Assembly: GCA_017964785.1 (NCBI GenBank)
Contig: JAGCRH010000120.1
Coordinates: 1-64,000 of the forward strand
From: Prevotella sp.
Lineage (GTDB): Bacteria > Bacteroidota > Bacteroidia > Bacteroidales > Bacteroidaceae
Direction: 5' to 3'
DNA length: 64,000 bases
The number at the start of each line of letters is the position of its first letter. Within the stretch, counting starts at the first letter, position 1. Below the pieces are notes generated by a model. That model saw only the letters and a program-made list of their open reading frames with translations. It ran no database searches and was not told the DNA's origin. Positions 1-8,930 of this stretch are shown piece after piece. Made by a program: the position numbers and the translations under genes.

Positions 1-1084
1 AGAGTGGAAGTTTGTCACAAAGCATGTGAAAGAACAGCGACGCGCCTGGGAAAATGCGGTATGGCTGAATGGCATCTTTAAGTTTTCTGACCGTCTGACA
101 GCCTCGGCAGGCCTACGGGCAGATTTGTTCTCCCCCCTCGGTGGTTCCCTCTATTACGACATTGAGGAGAACGGCGACATCGGCTGGTACTACAACTACG
201 GCAAGAACCAGATTGTGAAGACGCACGTCACCCTCGAACCCCGTGCCTCCATCAATTATCAATGGTCAATGCTCAATGGCCAATGGTCCATAAAGACCGC
301 CTATGCCCGCACCTCGCAGAACATCCATGCCCTGCGGAACCAGAATACTTCCACCCCCTTCGACCGTTACACCCTCAGCAGTAACATTGTCAAACCTGAG
401 ATTGCCGACCAGATCAGTCTCGGTCTCTTTGCCGCCACCGCTGACCAGGCCTACGATGTCTCACTCGAAGGCTACTACCGGAAAGTAGACAACGTGCTTG
501 ACTACCGCGACGGCAAGAGTTTCAGCAGTGAAATCGAGATAGAGCGTCTGATTCTGCCCGGTGAGGGGAAAGGCTACGGTGCAGAATTCGCCTTCCGCAA
601 GAACACGGGCAAACTGACAGGATGGCTCGCCTATACCCTCTCCTGGTCGAAGACCCGCATCCCGGGTGTCAACGGCGGCAGATGGTATGACGCCAACAAC
701 GACCGTCGGCACGACATCAGTGTCGTGGCGATGTATCGGTTGGGAAAGCGCTGGATGCTCAACGGCACATGGGTATTCAATACCGGCCAGGCCTTCACGG
801 CTCCCAGCGGCAAGTACCAGATAGAGGACAACTGGATATACTACTATGCCGAGCGCAACGGCTACCGTGCACCCGATTACCACCGTATGGACATCAGCGC
901 TGTCTGGACAAAGCGATATCGCCGTTCCACCCACGAGTGGGTATTCAGCATCTATAATCTCTACAACCGCTACAACCCGTACCTCATTAATTTCGAGGAC
1001 AGTGAGAACGGTGCCCGTACCAAAGCCAAGCAGTATTCTCTTTTCGGTATCGTGCCGTCTGTCGCGTTTAATATAATGTTCTGA
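1..1084 (+). CDS. TonB-dependent receptor, C-terminal part (5' end outside window)
   Basis: The reading frame is open from the first bases of the window, so the start lies upstream; the GTG at 26 is internal. About 360 residues are visible. They show alternating aromatic and polar strands typical of an outer-membrane beta-barrel (for example GWLAYTLSWSKT and WVFSIYNLYNRYNPY) and the chain ends in Phe, the usual C-terminal barrel signature. By family knowledge this is the barrel of a TonB-dependent receptor that imports a ligand using inner-membrane energy. It is followed after 3 bases by a DUF4249 lipoprotein, a pairing common in Bacteroidetes, which supports the call. The substrate cannot be read from this part. 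Bases 252-290 are a short simple repeat translated into a strand (see the repeat entry). Confidence 0.85.
   Translation, partial: EWKFVTKHVKEQRRAWENAVWLNGIFKFSDRLTASAGLRADLFSPLGGSLYYDIEENGDIGWYYNYGKNQIVKTHVTLEPRASINYQWSMLNGQWSIKTAYARTSQNIHALRNQNTSTPFDRYTLSSNIVKPEIADQISLGLFAATADQAYDVSLEGYYRKVDNVLDYRDGKSFSSEIEIERLILPGEGKGYGAEFAFRKNTGKLTGWLAYTLSWSKTRIPGVNGGRWYDANNDRRHDISVVAMYRLGKRWMLNGTWVFNTGQAFTAPSGKYQIEDNWIYYYAERNGYRAPDYHRMDISAVWTKRYRRSTHEWVFSIYNLYNRYNPYLINFEDSENGARTKAKQYSLFGIVPSVAFNIMF
252..290 (+). repeat. In-frame simple repeat of the CAATGG(T/C)CAATG type inside the receptor gene
   Basis: Imperfect tandem copies of a 7-9 base unit (TCAATGG, TCAATGC, TCAATGG, CCAATGG) follow each other. 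They are translated as the NYQWSMLNGQWS segment of the barrel. The same sort of low-complexity run occurs between genes elsewhere in the window in other sequence families, so this one seems to have been accepted into a coding region. Confidence 0.6.
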
Positions 1085-1087
1085 CCC

Positions 1088-1897
1088 ATGAAGTATCCTC
1101 TTACCTCCTACCTCCTACCCCTCATATCTCTAATTCTTCTCGTCTCCTGCGAGAAGGAAATCGAAGTCGACTACCATCAAGTCGACCCGCTCTATGTGGT
1201 AGAGGCCTCTGTGTCGAATAACGGGACAGAGGTGCGTGTTAGCCGGACAAATGCGATGGACGATAACAACAGCATCAGCGATATCAACAGTGCAAAAGTC
1301 ACCCTCACTGACGACAATGGACAACAATGGAACATTCCCTATAACCGTAACGGTTTCTATCGTGCATCAATGCTCAAGGGTGAGGCAGGCACCACCTACA
1401 CCATCGACGTAGAACTCGACGGACAACATTACTCCTCCACCTCCACTATGCAACGGGAACCGACACTCAATCAATTCCGTTTCGTTTGGATGAAGGTAGC
1501 CTCAGAGCGCATCCTATTCGGTGACCTGCGACTCCAAGATATCCCCAACGAAGACAGTTGGTACTTCATGCACATCTATCGCAACGGCATCGGCTACCGT
1601 TGGGCGGTGATGCGCGACGACCAGAACCCCAACAAGGAACTGCAACAACTCTTCACCTTCTTCCGCGAAGGCAGCAGCGACAAAGATGTATTACAGGAAG
1701 GCAATCAGTTACACATTGAGATCCGTGCCATCGACCAACGGGCTTACGACTACCTCTACTCCATGCAGATCATGGACAATACCGGTACGAATCCTATCCC
1801 AAACTTCACGGGTGGATGCTTAGGGTATTTCTCAGCCTATCATCAGATTACCTACGACTGCTATTATCACTTGGCAGATGTAGAAGAAGATGAATAA
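1088..1897 (+). CDS. DUF4249 family lipoprotein
   Basis: 269 residues. It begins with a lipoprotein signal peptide ending LILLVSC, so the mature protein should start at Cys21 and be anchored in the envelope. The body (about residues 25-265) matches the DUF4249 pattern: an early segment of the type YVVEASVSNNGTEVRVSRT, then a beta-sandwich-like stretch with AKVTLTDDNGQ and GTTYTIDVELDGQHY. DUF4249 proteins are typically encoded beside TonB-dependent receptors and are thought to act with them at the cell surface; the ligand is unknown. The ATG lies 3 bases after the receptor stop, so the two are surely co-transcribed. The hydrophobic core of the signal peptide is encoded by a short ACCTCCT repeat (1099-1125). 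Confidence 0.85.
   Translation: MKYPLTSYLLPLISLILLVSCEKEIEVDYHQVDPLYVVEASVSNNGTEVRVSRTNAMDDNNSISDINSAKVTLTDDNGQQWNIPYNRNGFYRASMLKGEAGTTYTIDVELDGQHYSSTSTMQREPTLNQFRFVWMKVASERILFGDLRLQDIPNEDSWYFMHIYRNGIGYRWAVMRDDQNPNKELQQLFTFFREGSSDKDVLQEGNQLHIEIRAIDQRAYDYLYSMQIMDNTGTNPIPNFTGGCLGYFSAYHQITYDCYYHLADVEEDE
1099..1125 (+). repeat. ACCTCCT simple repeat encoding a signal-peptide core
   Basis: Near-perfect tandem repeats of a 7-base unit (CTCTTAC, CTCCTAC, CTCCTAC, CCCTC). Translated they give LTSYLLPL, the hydrophobic segment of the DUF4249 signal peptide. Seen directly; the idea that the repeat supplied the signal peptide is inference. Confidence 0.6.
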
Positions 1898-1900
1898 GAG

Positions 1901-1937
1901 GCGTTCGGCCCAAGGCCGCTTGCTACCGAAGGGACGC
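1901..1937. terminator. Possible bidirectional terminator between convergent genes
   Basis: An imperfect hairpin (GCG..TTCGG pairing with CCGAA..CGC, with a small bulge) sits just after the DUF4249 stop and before the stop of the convergent lipoprotein gene. There is no strong T-run on either side, so this is a weak call based on position and pairing. Confidence 0.35.
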
Positions 1938-1957
1938 AAGAAAGTGGAAAGAGAAGA

Positions 1958-2419
1958 CTATGGAGCAGTTTTTCGGAGGATGAGGGTCACGGTGACGTTG
2001 TAGTCCTCGTTTTCGTAACGTAAGGTCATAGTATCATCAGTAAAGGAGAGGACCTGTGCGAGAATCGTCTGTCTGCGTCCTTCCTCATTCACAAACTCCA
2101 ATTTAAGGTTATTATTGTCGCAACGGTAGGTTCCTTCGTAGATGATATCTCCAAACTCATCGTAGGCTGAGAAGGAGCCATCGCGAACCATGCCATTATA
2201 TTTCCCGTCGGGCATAAAGACAAATCGGTCGTAGGAGAAATTCTCGGGTTCCAAGTCAGTATCACCCTCGATGATGACATCACCTTCGCCCCAGCCACGC
2301 TGCCAAGTACCTACAATCAATTCGCCCAGACGACGACCATCATCGTCGCCTGTGCCACAACTGCAAAGGAAAATAAGGGCAGCCAAACAGGCTGCCCTAT
2401 ATAATGCCTTACTTAACAT
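1958..2419 (-). CDS. Lipocalin-like domain lipoprotein
   Basis: 153 residues with a lipoprotein signal peptide ending LIFLCSC (lipobox Leu-Cys-Ser-Cys, mature Cys21). The first mature residues GTGDDDG are acidic, a trait of Bacteroidetes surface-exported lipoproteins. The rest resembles small lipocalin-like or DUF5640-like domains: a VGTWQRG opening, a FMPDGKYNG strand pair, then alternating strands such as TMTLRYEN. No enzyme motif is visible. Its ATG overlaps the end of asd by 11 bases, so it is translated from the asd transcript. Function unknown; a small-ligand binding or envelope role is only a guess from the fold. Confidence 0.65.
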   Translation of the reverse strand: MLSKALYRAACLAALIFLCSCGTGDDDGRRLGELIVGTWQRGWGEGDVIIEGDTDLEPENFSYDRFVFMPDGKYNGMVRDGSFSAYDEFGDIIYEGTYRCDNNNLKLEFVNEEGRRQTILAQVLSFTDDTMTLRYENEDYNVTVTLILRKTAP

Positions 2420-3422
2420 TGCCTACTTTAACAAGGTATTCGGCTATCTGCACCGCATTGAGGGCGGCACCCTTACGGATCTGGTCACCGGAAAGCCAGA
2501 AGGTCAGACCGTTCTCATCGCTCAGGTCCTTGCGGATACGACCTACATAGACATCATCCTTACCTGCTGTCTCCAGAGGCATCGGATAAGTCAGCGTAGC
2601 GGGATCATCCTTCAACGTGCAACCCGGTGCGGCGGCAATCGCCTTCTGGGCCTCCTCCACACTGATGGGACGTTCGGTCTCAATCCACACCGACTCTGAA
2701 TGGGAGCGCAGAGAAGAGACACGGACACACATCGCCGAACACTTGGCATCGGTGTGCATGATCTTACGGGTCTCATTGAACATCTTCATCTCCTCCTTCG
2801 TATAGCCGTTGGGCTGGAACACGTCGATCTGCGGAATCACGTTGTAGGCCAACTGATGGGCGAACTTCTTGATGGTCTTTACCTCGCCTTCTTCCACCAT
2901 CTCCTTGTACTGCTGTTGCAGTTCAGCCATCGCAGCGGCACCAGCACCAGAGGCACTCTGATAAGAAGCCACGTGAATGCGCTTGATATGAGAGATGTTT
3001 TCTAATGGTTGGAGCACCACCACCATCATAATGGTTGTGCAGTTCGGGTTGGCAATGATGCCACGGGGACGGTTCAAGGCATCCTCGGCATTGCACTCAG
3101 GCACCACCAGGGGCACATCGTCGTCCATACGGAAAGCACTGGAATTGTCGATCATCACGGCACCGTATTTCGTAATCGTCTCGGCAAACTCCTTCGACGT
3201 ACCGGCACCAGCACTGGTAAAGGCGATGTCCACGCCCTTGAAGTCATCGTTGTGCTGCAACAATTTGACCTCAATCTCCTTACCCTTAAACGTGTATTTC
3301 CTGCCTGCGCTGCGCTCAGAACCAAACAACACCAGTTCATCCATCGGGAAATTCCTCTCGGCGAGAATACGCAGGAACTCCTGTCCTACGGCTCCACTCG
3401 CACCCACAATTGCTACTTTCAT
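2409..3422 (-). CDS. asd: Aspartate-semialdehyde dehydrogenase
   Basis: 337 residues, full family length. It reduces aspartyl phosphate to aspartate semialdehyde with NADPH, the branch point to lysine/diaminopimelate, threonine and methionine. The N-terminal [15 protein letters not shown] is the NADP-binding glycine-rich loop, ANPNCTT holds the catalytic Cys (about residue 129), and [11 protein letters not shown] carries the conserved His region. The ATG at 3422 follows a -33/-7 promoter with a leader of about 30 bases. It is the first gene of a two-gene unit with the lipocalin-like lipoprotein and is divergent from the antiporter gene at 3514. Confidence 0.96.
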   Translation of the reverse strand: MKVAIVGASGAVGQEFLRILAERNFPMDELVLFGSERSAGRKYTFKGKEIEVKLLQHNDDFKGVDIAFTSAGAGTSKEFAETITKYGAVMIDNSSAFRMDDDVPLVVPECNAEDALNRPRGIIANPNCTTIMMVVVLQPLENISHIKRIHVASYQSASGAGAAAMAELQQQYKEMVEEGEVKTIKKFAHQLAYNVIPQIDVFQPNGYTKEEMKMFNETRKIMHTDAKCSAMCVRVSSLRSHSESVWIETERPISVEEAQKAIAAAPGCTLKDDPATLTYPMPLETAGKDDVYVGRIRKDLSDENGLTFWLSGDQIRKGAALNAVQIAEYLVKVGNVK

Positions 3423-3455
3423 AAGTCTAATTCCTTTTAATTGTTACAATTTGGC

Positions 3456-3507
3456 TGCAAAGGTACAACTTTTTTTTCTAAAACCAAAAAAAAGTTGTAC
3501 CTTTGCA
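3456..3507. promoter_or_regulatory. 22-bp perfect inverted repeat forming two overlapping divergent promoters
   Basis: Left arm 3456-3477 and right arm 3486-3507 are exact reverse complements (22 of 22), separated by the 8 bases 3478-3485. Each arm has TACCTTTG as the -7 element of one promoter plus an 8-base A or T tract. Leftward (asd): TTTG at 3488-3485, 19-base spacer, TACCTTTG at 3465-3458. Rightward (antiporter): TTTC at 3475-3478, 19-base spacer, TACCTTTG at 3498-3505. The two promoters physically overlap, so one polymerase should exclude the other. As RNA or single-stranded DNA the region could fold into a long hairpin. Confidence 0.8.
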
Positions 3508-3513
3508 AGCGAT

Positions 3514-5661
3514 ATGAGTATATTGGCAGCATATTTACCGATTACCGACCCTACGTTGATCTTCTTCGTGGTACTGCTCATCATTCTCTTTGCGCCAATC
3601 GTGATGAGTAAACTGCGCATCCCGCACATCATCGGTATGGTGCTGGCAGGTGTGGCTGTGGGACACTACGGCTTCAATATCCTGGAACGCGACATGTCGT
3701 TCGAGATTCTCGGCAGCGTGGGACTCTACTATATCATGTTCCTTGCCGGATTGGAGATGGATATGGAAAGCCTGAAAAAGAACTCCAACAAATTCCTGAT
3801 CTTCGGACTACTCACCTGTTTAGTGCCACTCATCATGACTTATATCATGGCCCGGACGATGCTTCACTATTCCGGCAGCGCCGCCTTTCTTTTGGGCTGC
3901 ATCATGGCCTCGAATACGCTGATTGCCTACCCCATCATCGGGCGATACGGCCTGCAGCGCCATTCCTCGGTACAACTCTCCGTCGGGTCGTCAATGATCT
4001 CACTCTTCCTGGCCCTGGTGATGATTGCCGCCTTGTCGGCCTCGTTCAGCGCCGACGAGTCCTCCCGTCTCTCACCGCTCACTGCCCAACTCCTGTTCCT
4101 GCTAAAATTGATCGTCTTCATCGCCAGCTCCGTCTGGCTCATCCCCAAAGTGGCCCGCTATTTCCTGCGCCGTTACAGCGATGCGGTGATGCAGTTTATC
4201 TTTGTGCTGGCTGTGATGTTCCTATCAGCAGCCCTCTCCAACCTTATCGGACTGGAAGGCATCTTCGGGGCATTCCTAGCGGGACTTATATTAAATAGGT
4301 ATATCCCGAAGGTCTCACCCCTGATGAACCGCATCGAGTTCATCGGTAATGCCGTCTTCATCCCCTATTTCCTGATTGGTGTGGGCATGCTCATCAACGT
4401 GCGCACCCTTTTCACTGGGGCCAGCGTACTCTGGATTGTCTTCCTCATTGCCTTCTTCGGTACCTTCGGTAAGGCGGTGGCAGCCTATATTTCCAGTCTG
4501 GTGTTCCGTCTGCCCAAGCGCGATGGTAATATGATGTTCGGACTGACTTCAGCCCATGCTGCCGGTGCCATCGCCATGGTGATGGTGGGCATGCGACTCG
4601 AAGTGGCTCCCGGTATCTACCTCGTCGACGACCACATGCTCAACGGTGTCGTGATGATGATCCTGGTCACCTGTATCATCTCCACACTGATGACGGAACA
4701 TGCTTCCCAACAGATTATCATCCACGAGAAGAATCACTTGCAGGCTGAGGATCCGAAAGCCGACGACGAGAAAATTCTGCTCTGCGTGAAATATCCGGAT
4801 ATCGCCCCACAACTGCTCAGTCTAGCCCTGCTGATACGTAATCAGAAACTCAACCGCGAACTGGTGGGTCTGAACGTGGTCTATGACGACCAGCACGCCT
4901 CGGCAGGACGCAAACAGGGACTCCAACTGTTGGAGAGTCTGCAACAGCGGGCTTCATCGACAGAAGTACAGATGCAGACACAGGTACGGTTAGCCACGAA
5001 CATCGCCAACGGCATCAAGCATGCCTTCCGTGAGTTTGCCTGTTCGGAAATCGTGATGGGCATGCACGTCCACACCGACATCAGTCCGAAGTTCTGGGGC
5101 GAATTCATCCAGAGCCTCTACAACGGTCTAAATCGTCAGATCATCCTCACCCGTTTCATCCAGCCACTTAACACCCTGCGCCGCATTCAGGTCTGCGTAC
5201 CGTCGAGGGCGGAGTTTGAGCCCGGCTTCCACCGGTGGTTGGAGCGTCTCAGTAGACTGGCCGGACAGTTGGACTGCCGCATCCAGTTCCATGGTCGTCA
5301 GGAGTCGTTGGTACTCATTGCTGAATACATCAACAACCGCCACCCTCACGTCCGCGCCGAATACACCCAGATGGGGCATTGGAAAGAACTGCCCCAACTC
5401 GCTACCAGCATCGCCGACGACCATCTTTTCGTGGTTATCACGGCCCGTAAGGGAACCATCTCCTACAAGAATGCCATCGAGCGTCTGCCCGATGAATTAC
5501 AGAAATACTACTCTGGCAAGAACCTCATGATTATCTTCCCCGACCAGTATGGCCACCAGAAGGAAGACCGCATGAGTTTCACCGAGGCCCAGCACCATGA
5601 GGAGAGCAGCATCTATGATGCCATCCTGCGCTGGATAAACAAAAAAGTCCCTAAGTTATGA
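3514..5661 (+). CDS. Cation:proton antiporter (CPA2/Kef type) with cytosolic C-terminal domain
   Basis: 715 residues from the ATG at 3514. The open frame extends upstream to 2995, but that part is antisense to asd, and the promoter at 3498-3505 rules it out. Residues about 15-390 are a chain of 11-13 hydrophobic segments with the sodium/hydrogen exchanger motifs [10 protein letters not shown] and [13 protein letters not shown]. Residues about 420-715 are soluble and resemble tandem universal-stress-like domains found in related Bacteroidetes antiporters. It should exchange K+ or Na+ for protons across the inner membrane; the ion is not evident. The 5' leader is only a few bases, so the mRNA may be nearly leaderless. 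Its stop overlaps the next ATG (ATGA). Confidence 0.85.
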   Translation: MSILAAYLPITDPTLIFFVVLLIILFAPIVMSKLRIPHIIGMVLAGVAVGHYGFNILERDMSFEILGSVGLYYIMFLAGLEMDMESLKKNSNKFLIFGLLTCLVPLIMTYIMARTMLHYSGSAAFLLGCIMASNTLIAYPIIGRYGLQRHSSVQLSVGSSMISLFLALVMIAALSASFSADESSRLSPLTAQLLFLLKLIVFIASSVWLIPKVARYFLRRYSDAVMQFIFVLAVMFLSAALSNLIGLEGIFGAFLAGLILNRYIPKVSPLMNRIEFIGNAVFIPYFLIGVGMLINVRTLFTGASVLWIVFLIAFFGTFGKAVAAYISSLVFRLPKRDGNMMFGLTSAHAAGAIAMVMVGMRLEVAPGIYLVDDHMLNGVVMMILVTCIISTLMTEHASQQIIIHEKNHLQAEDPKADDEKILLCVKYPDIAPQLLSLALLIRNQKLNRELVGLNVVYDDQHASAGRKQGLQLLESLQQRASSTEVQMQTQVRLATNIANGIKHAFREFACSEIVMGMHVHTDISPKFWGEFIQSLYNGLNRQIILTRFIQPLNTLRRIQVCVPSRAEFEPGFHRWLERLSRLAGQLDCRIQFHGRQESLVLIAEYINNRHPHVRAEYTQMGHWKELPQLATSIADDHLFVVITARKGTISYKNAIERLPDELQKYYSGKNLMIIFPDQYGHQKEDRMSFTEAQHHEESSIYDAILRWINKKVPKL

Positions 5662-6329
5662 TAGACATTCAAAATATCACCAAGAGTTTCGGCTCATTGC
5701 AGGTGCTGAAAGGCATCGACCTCCATATCGACCGTGGCGAGGTTGTCAGTATCGTCGGGCCCTCTGGCGCCGGCAAGACCACCCTGTTGCAGATTATTGG
5801 TACGCTCGACCGTCCCGACACCGGTACGGTATGTGTTGACAGCATCGACACCACCACACTCTCCTCAAAGAAGTTGAGTGACTTCCGCAACCAGCACCTC
5901 GGCTTCGTGTTCCAGTTCCATCAACTCCTGCCGGAGTTCACGGCGATAGAGAATATCATGATTCCTGCCTATATCGCAGGACTCTCCAAGAAACGTGCCA
6001 AACAGCGTGCCCAAGATCTACTCGACTTCATGGGACTGGCTGACCGTGCCACCCATAAGCCCAACGAACTCTCCGGTGGTGAGAAACAGCGCGTCGCCGT
6101 GGCCCGAGCCCTCGTCAACAGTCCCGCCGTCATCTTAGCCGACGAGCCCTCCGGTTCCCTCGACTCCAAGAACAAGGCTGAACTCCACCAACTGTTCTTC
6201 GACCTGCGCGACCAGTTCGGCCAGACTTTCGTCATCGTCACCCACGACGAAGCCCTCGCCCAGATCACTGATCGCACCATCCACCTCCGCGACGGACTGA
6301 TAGAATTGCCGGAAAACGACATCATTTAA
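5658..6329 (+). CDS. ABC transporter ATP-binding protein, LolD-like
   Basis: 223 residues, one ATPase domain. Walker A is GPSGAGKT at 34-41, the signature is LSGGEKQR at about 138, and Walker B is [13 protein letters not shown]. The sequence is closest in style to LolD/MacB-class ATPases ([19 protein letters not shown]), which drive lipoprotein release or efflux at the inner membrane with LolC/E-type permeases. No permease gene is next to it, so the partner is unknown. The start overlaps the antiporter stop by 4 bases, indicating translational coupling. Confidence 0.85.
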   Translation: MIDIQNITKSFGSLQVLKGIDLHIDRGEVVSIVGPSGAGKTTLLQIIGTLDRPDTGTVCVDSIDTTTLSSKKLSDFRNQHLGFVFQFHQLLPEFTAIENIMIPAYIAGLSKKRAKQRAQDLLDFMGLADRATHKPNELSGGEKQRVAVARALVNSPAVILADEPSGSLDSKNKAELHQLFFDLRDQFGQTFVIVTHDEALAQITDRTIHLRDGLIELPENDII

Positions 6330-6372
6330 GTTTTTTTATGAGACGCAAACTGCGTATTTCATTTATTCTTTG

Positions 6373-6380
6373 TATATTTG
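6373..6380 (+). promoter_or_regulatory. -7 promoter element for the C10 protease
   Basis: TATATTTG matches the Bacteroidetes -7 consensus TAnnTTTG, followed by CATAT. It lies 36 bases before the chosen ATG. No clear -33 TTTG is seen at the usual distance. Confidence 0.5.
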
Positions 6381-6416
6381 CATATTATTAACTAACGAAT
6401 TAAACATCATTTGAGA

Positions 6417-8477
6417 ATGAACAAACGATTTCTATTACCTCTTATGCTCATCTGCCTCGCCTTAGGGTCATGGGCAGAGCCTGTCAGCAAAAATCAAGCA
6501 CTCACTCAGGCCAGCAAGTTTTTGAGCCAGAAAAAATCAGGTAGGGAACTCACCGTCGCAGAGACCCCTCTGCAGAAAGCCCGTGCAAAAAAAGGCACGA
6601 GTACACCCGACTACTACCATATCTTCAATATTGGCCACGATGAGGGTTTCATCATCGTGTCGGGTGATGACAGGACCGTCCCTATCCTCGGTTACGTGGA
6701 CAAAGGACATTTTGATGCAGACAAGATGCCTGACAATGCAAGAGCCTGGCTGGAAGGGTATGCCCAACAGATCAGTCAACTCCCAGCCAATAGCCCAGCA
6801 GTCAAGGGAACATTACCTTCCCACAACATCATTGAACCACTCATTCATTCCGAATGGGGCCAGGATGCACCCTACAACAATCTATGCCCGGAGAAATGTG
6901 TCACAGGGTGTGTGGCTACAGCCATAGCACAGATTGCGTATTACTATAAATGGCCCGCTCAGACCAAAAAGGAAATCCCTGCCTATTTCACCAAGACAAA
7001 TCAGTTTGCAGTGCAGAGTCAGCCCGTGACAGTATTCGATTGGGACGATATGAAGAACGAGTATATGATATATGATACTGGCGCTCCGGCTGATGCCGTA
7101 GCCACACTGATGTCCTGCTGTGGCAAGGCGGTGGAGATGGACTATGGCCCAAATGGTTCATCAGCATACAACGACATGATTCCCATTGCCCTCAAGGAAT
7201 ATCTGGACTACAGCCCTAACGTTCGGGAAGTCGCACGTAACCGCTATTCCATCGTCGAATGGGATGCGCTAATCTACAACGAACTCGCTCAGGGTCGACC
7301 TGTGCTCTATTGCGGACAGGCGTCAGGCAGTGGCCATCAGTTCATCTGTGACGGCTATTCCGGCGACGGTCTTTACCACATCAACTGGGGTTGGGACGGA
7401 TGGTTCAATGGCGACTATGCGCTTTCCGTTGTCAATCCAAACGGCTCTGGCATTGGTGGTACATCAGGTTACGACGGCTACTCTATGGATCAGCGTGCCA
7501 TCATAGACATAGAGCCGAACAAAGGGCAGACTCCCATCAGTGAAGAAAAAAATATGACTGTTGAGATAATGACATATAACAACGAAAGTGAATATACGCG
7601 TACCTCAAAGTCTTCGGATTTTGCAAATGTAGGTATCATCTATAAATTGTCAAACCGTACCAATGAAACCTTCGGGGTGGTTTTTGCATTCGCACTCTTC
7701 CAGAACGGGAAAATGGTCAAAACTATCACCAGTTCAATTAATGGTGGAGATGTCCCACCGAATGGCGCATATTATTATAGTATGAGTATTTCTTTCGGCT
7801 CTGGCATGACAGGGACCTATCAACTTCGCCCTGTCTGCAAGATTAACGGCTCTGGTACATGGACACTCCCCTTTGGAAGTGACGACTATTATCTGGAAGT
7901 TCAAATCACCAATACAACGATGACACTCATTCCCCATGAACCAATTATCAGTCTTGAAGGATACGGACATTACTTCACCGAGGCCAGGAATATTGGCGAA
8001 ATAGCCGAACTGAATGTTGGTATTAGGAACCTCGGTTCAGAGTTTTATGGCAACCTCTATCTGACGGTCGACGGAATTATATTTTACAAAAGCGCAAACC
8101 CAAACGACCATTCTTTAGACCATACTTCTGGAATAGGCTACGAACTGGAAGAGGGAGGCGAAGGCTTAGCCATCTTCCATTACATACCGCAGAAGCAGGA
8201 CGAGGAACTGATTGTGAGGCTGAATCACCCGACGGAAGGTCCCATCATCTACCAGGCACCTGCCATCTGCGAATCCGCAGAACTTGCTGGCGTAAGATTA
8301 GGTGATGCCAACGGAGACGAAAAAATCAATACTCAGGATATTGTGGAGATAGTCAAACACATCATGGGGCTTCCTTCGTATGAATACAATCATATTGGTG
8401 CAGATGCCAACGGCGACGGTACAATAAACATCAATATCGCAGACATCGTTAAGATTGTAAATAAACTTCTGAAATAA
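6417..8477 (+). CDS. C10 family cysteine protease (interpain/streptopain-like) with dockerin-type C-terminus
   Basis: 686 residues from ATG 6417 (a TTG six bases earlier is less likely). Signal peptide 1-20 (ending GSWA), then an inhibitory propeptide of the Spi_C10 type to about 125 (DYYHIFNIGHDEGFIIVSGDD). The protease domain has the catalytic Cys165 in TGCVATAIAQ and His307 in GSGHQFICDGYSG, followed by the family's HINWGWDGWFNGDY. Residues about 370-620 are beta-rich accessory domains. The last 60 residues hold two dockerin-type I calcium repeats (GDANGDEKINTQD and ADANGDGTININ). It should be a secreted protease made as a zymogen. A triple palindromic array starts at the last base of the stop codon. 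Confidence 0.9.
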   Translation: MNKRFLLPLMLICLALGSWAEPVSKNQALTQASKFLSQKKSGRELTVAETPLQKARAKKGTSTPDYYHIFNIGHDEGFIIVSGDDRTVPILGYVDKGHFDADKMPDNARAWLEGYAQQISQLPANSPAVKGTLPSHNIIEPLIHSEWGQDAPYNNLCPEKCVTGCVATAIAQIAYYYKWPAQTKKEIPAYFTKTNQFAVQSQPVTVFDWDDMKNEYMIYDTGAPADAVATLMSCCGKAVEMDYGPNGSSAYNDMIPIALKEYLDYSPNVREVARNRYSIVEWDALIYNELAQGRPVLYCGQASGSGHQFICDGYSGDGLYHINWGWDGWFNGDYALSVVNPNGSGIGGTSGYDGYSMDQRAIIDIEPNKGQTPISEEKNMTVEIMTYNNESEYTRTSKSSDFANVGIIYKLSNRTNETFGVVFAFALFQNGKMVKTITSSINGGDVPPNGAYYYSMSISFGSGMTGTYQLRPVCKINGSGTWTLPFGSDDYYLEVQITNTTMTLIPHEPIISLEGYGHYFTEARNIGEIAELNVGIRNLGSEFYGNLYLTVDGIIFYKSANPNDHSLDHTSGIGYELEEGGEGLAIFHYIPQKQDEELIVRLNHPTEGPIIYQAPAICESAELAGVRLGDANGDEKINTQDIVEIVKHIMGLPSYEYNHIGADANGDGTININIADIVKIVNKLLK

Positions 8478-8537
8478 TTCCCACCTTGGGAATAAATTAT
8501 TCCCAGTATGGGAACGTTTCGTTCCCAGGCTGGGAAT
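8477..8537. repeat. Three 17-bp palindromes at exact 22-base spacing
   Basis: ATTCCCA-cct-TGGGAAT starts at 8477, ATTCCCA-gta-TGGGAAC at 8499 and GTTCCCA-ggc-TGGGAAT at 8521. Each is a 6-7 bp inverted repeat with a 3-base centre, and the starts are 22 bases apart, two helical turns. The array begins inside the stop codon of the C10 protease. It could act as a run of RNA hairpins (3' end or terminator) or as phased sites for a dimeric DNA-binding protein. Confidence 0.85.
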
Positions 8538-8558
8538 AATAAATACCCAAACAGTCTG

Positions 8559-8894
8559 TTATTCCTCGTACTGGATAACAATGGCACATCTGCCTTCTTT
8601 CATGTCCTCAACATGGCGATAGAGTGAACCTTCACGAAGATAATAGTATGCTGGATCACCATTATACTCAATGGTGGCAACTGGTTTCTCATGGTACACT
8701 GTGTCTCGCCATACTGTCTCATTCACTTTCTCAGTACCAGAAAAGTGAATAGTGGCTGTGTGATCCTCGCGGAGTTCAAACTGATTGCCAAACTCATCGG
8801 TAAACTTACCAACAAAATCATGGGGCTTCTGGGTACATGATGTTATGAGCAGCATCACAACAGCCACCAACGTTAATCCTAAAAACCTTTTCAT
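8559..8894 (-). CDS. Small hypothetical lipoprotein
   Basis: 111 residues with a clear lipoprotein signal peptide (VVMLLITSC, mature Cys20). The remaining 92 residues are strand-rich (FVGKFTDEFGNQFELRED, HTATIHFSG, YYYLREGSLYRHVED), reminiscent of a small lipocalin-like barrel; I do not recognise a named family. It sits 81 bases from the convergent C10 protease gene and downstream of the large collagen-repeat lipoprotein on the same strand, with a hairpin between. Since C10 proteases in Bacteroidetes can have small inhibitor genes nearby, an inhibitor role is possible but unsupported by motif. No promoter consensus was found in front of it. Confidence 0.6.
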   Translation of the reverse strand: MKRFLGLTLVAVVMLLITSCTQKPHDFVGKFTDEFGNQFELREDHTATIHFSGTEKVNETVWRDTVYHEKPVATIEYNGDPAYYYLREGSLYRHVEDMKEGRCAIVIQYEE

Positions 8895-8930
8895 CTTTCT
8901 TTCCTTACGTTTCTTTTTATTTCATTAAAG

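Noticed and set aside
2995..3513. N-terminal 173-residue extension of the antiporter
   Set aside because: It is antisense to asd and lies before the antiporter promoter; the protein starts naturally at MSILAAYLP.
8477..8537. Simple intrinsic terminator of the protease gene
   Set aside because: There is no T-run after any of the three palindromes and the exact 22-base spacing is not needed for termination; a role in 3' end formation is still possible.
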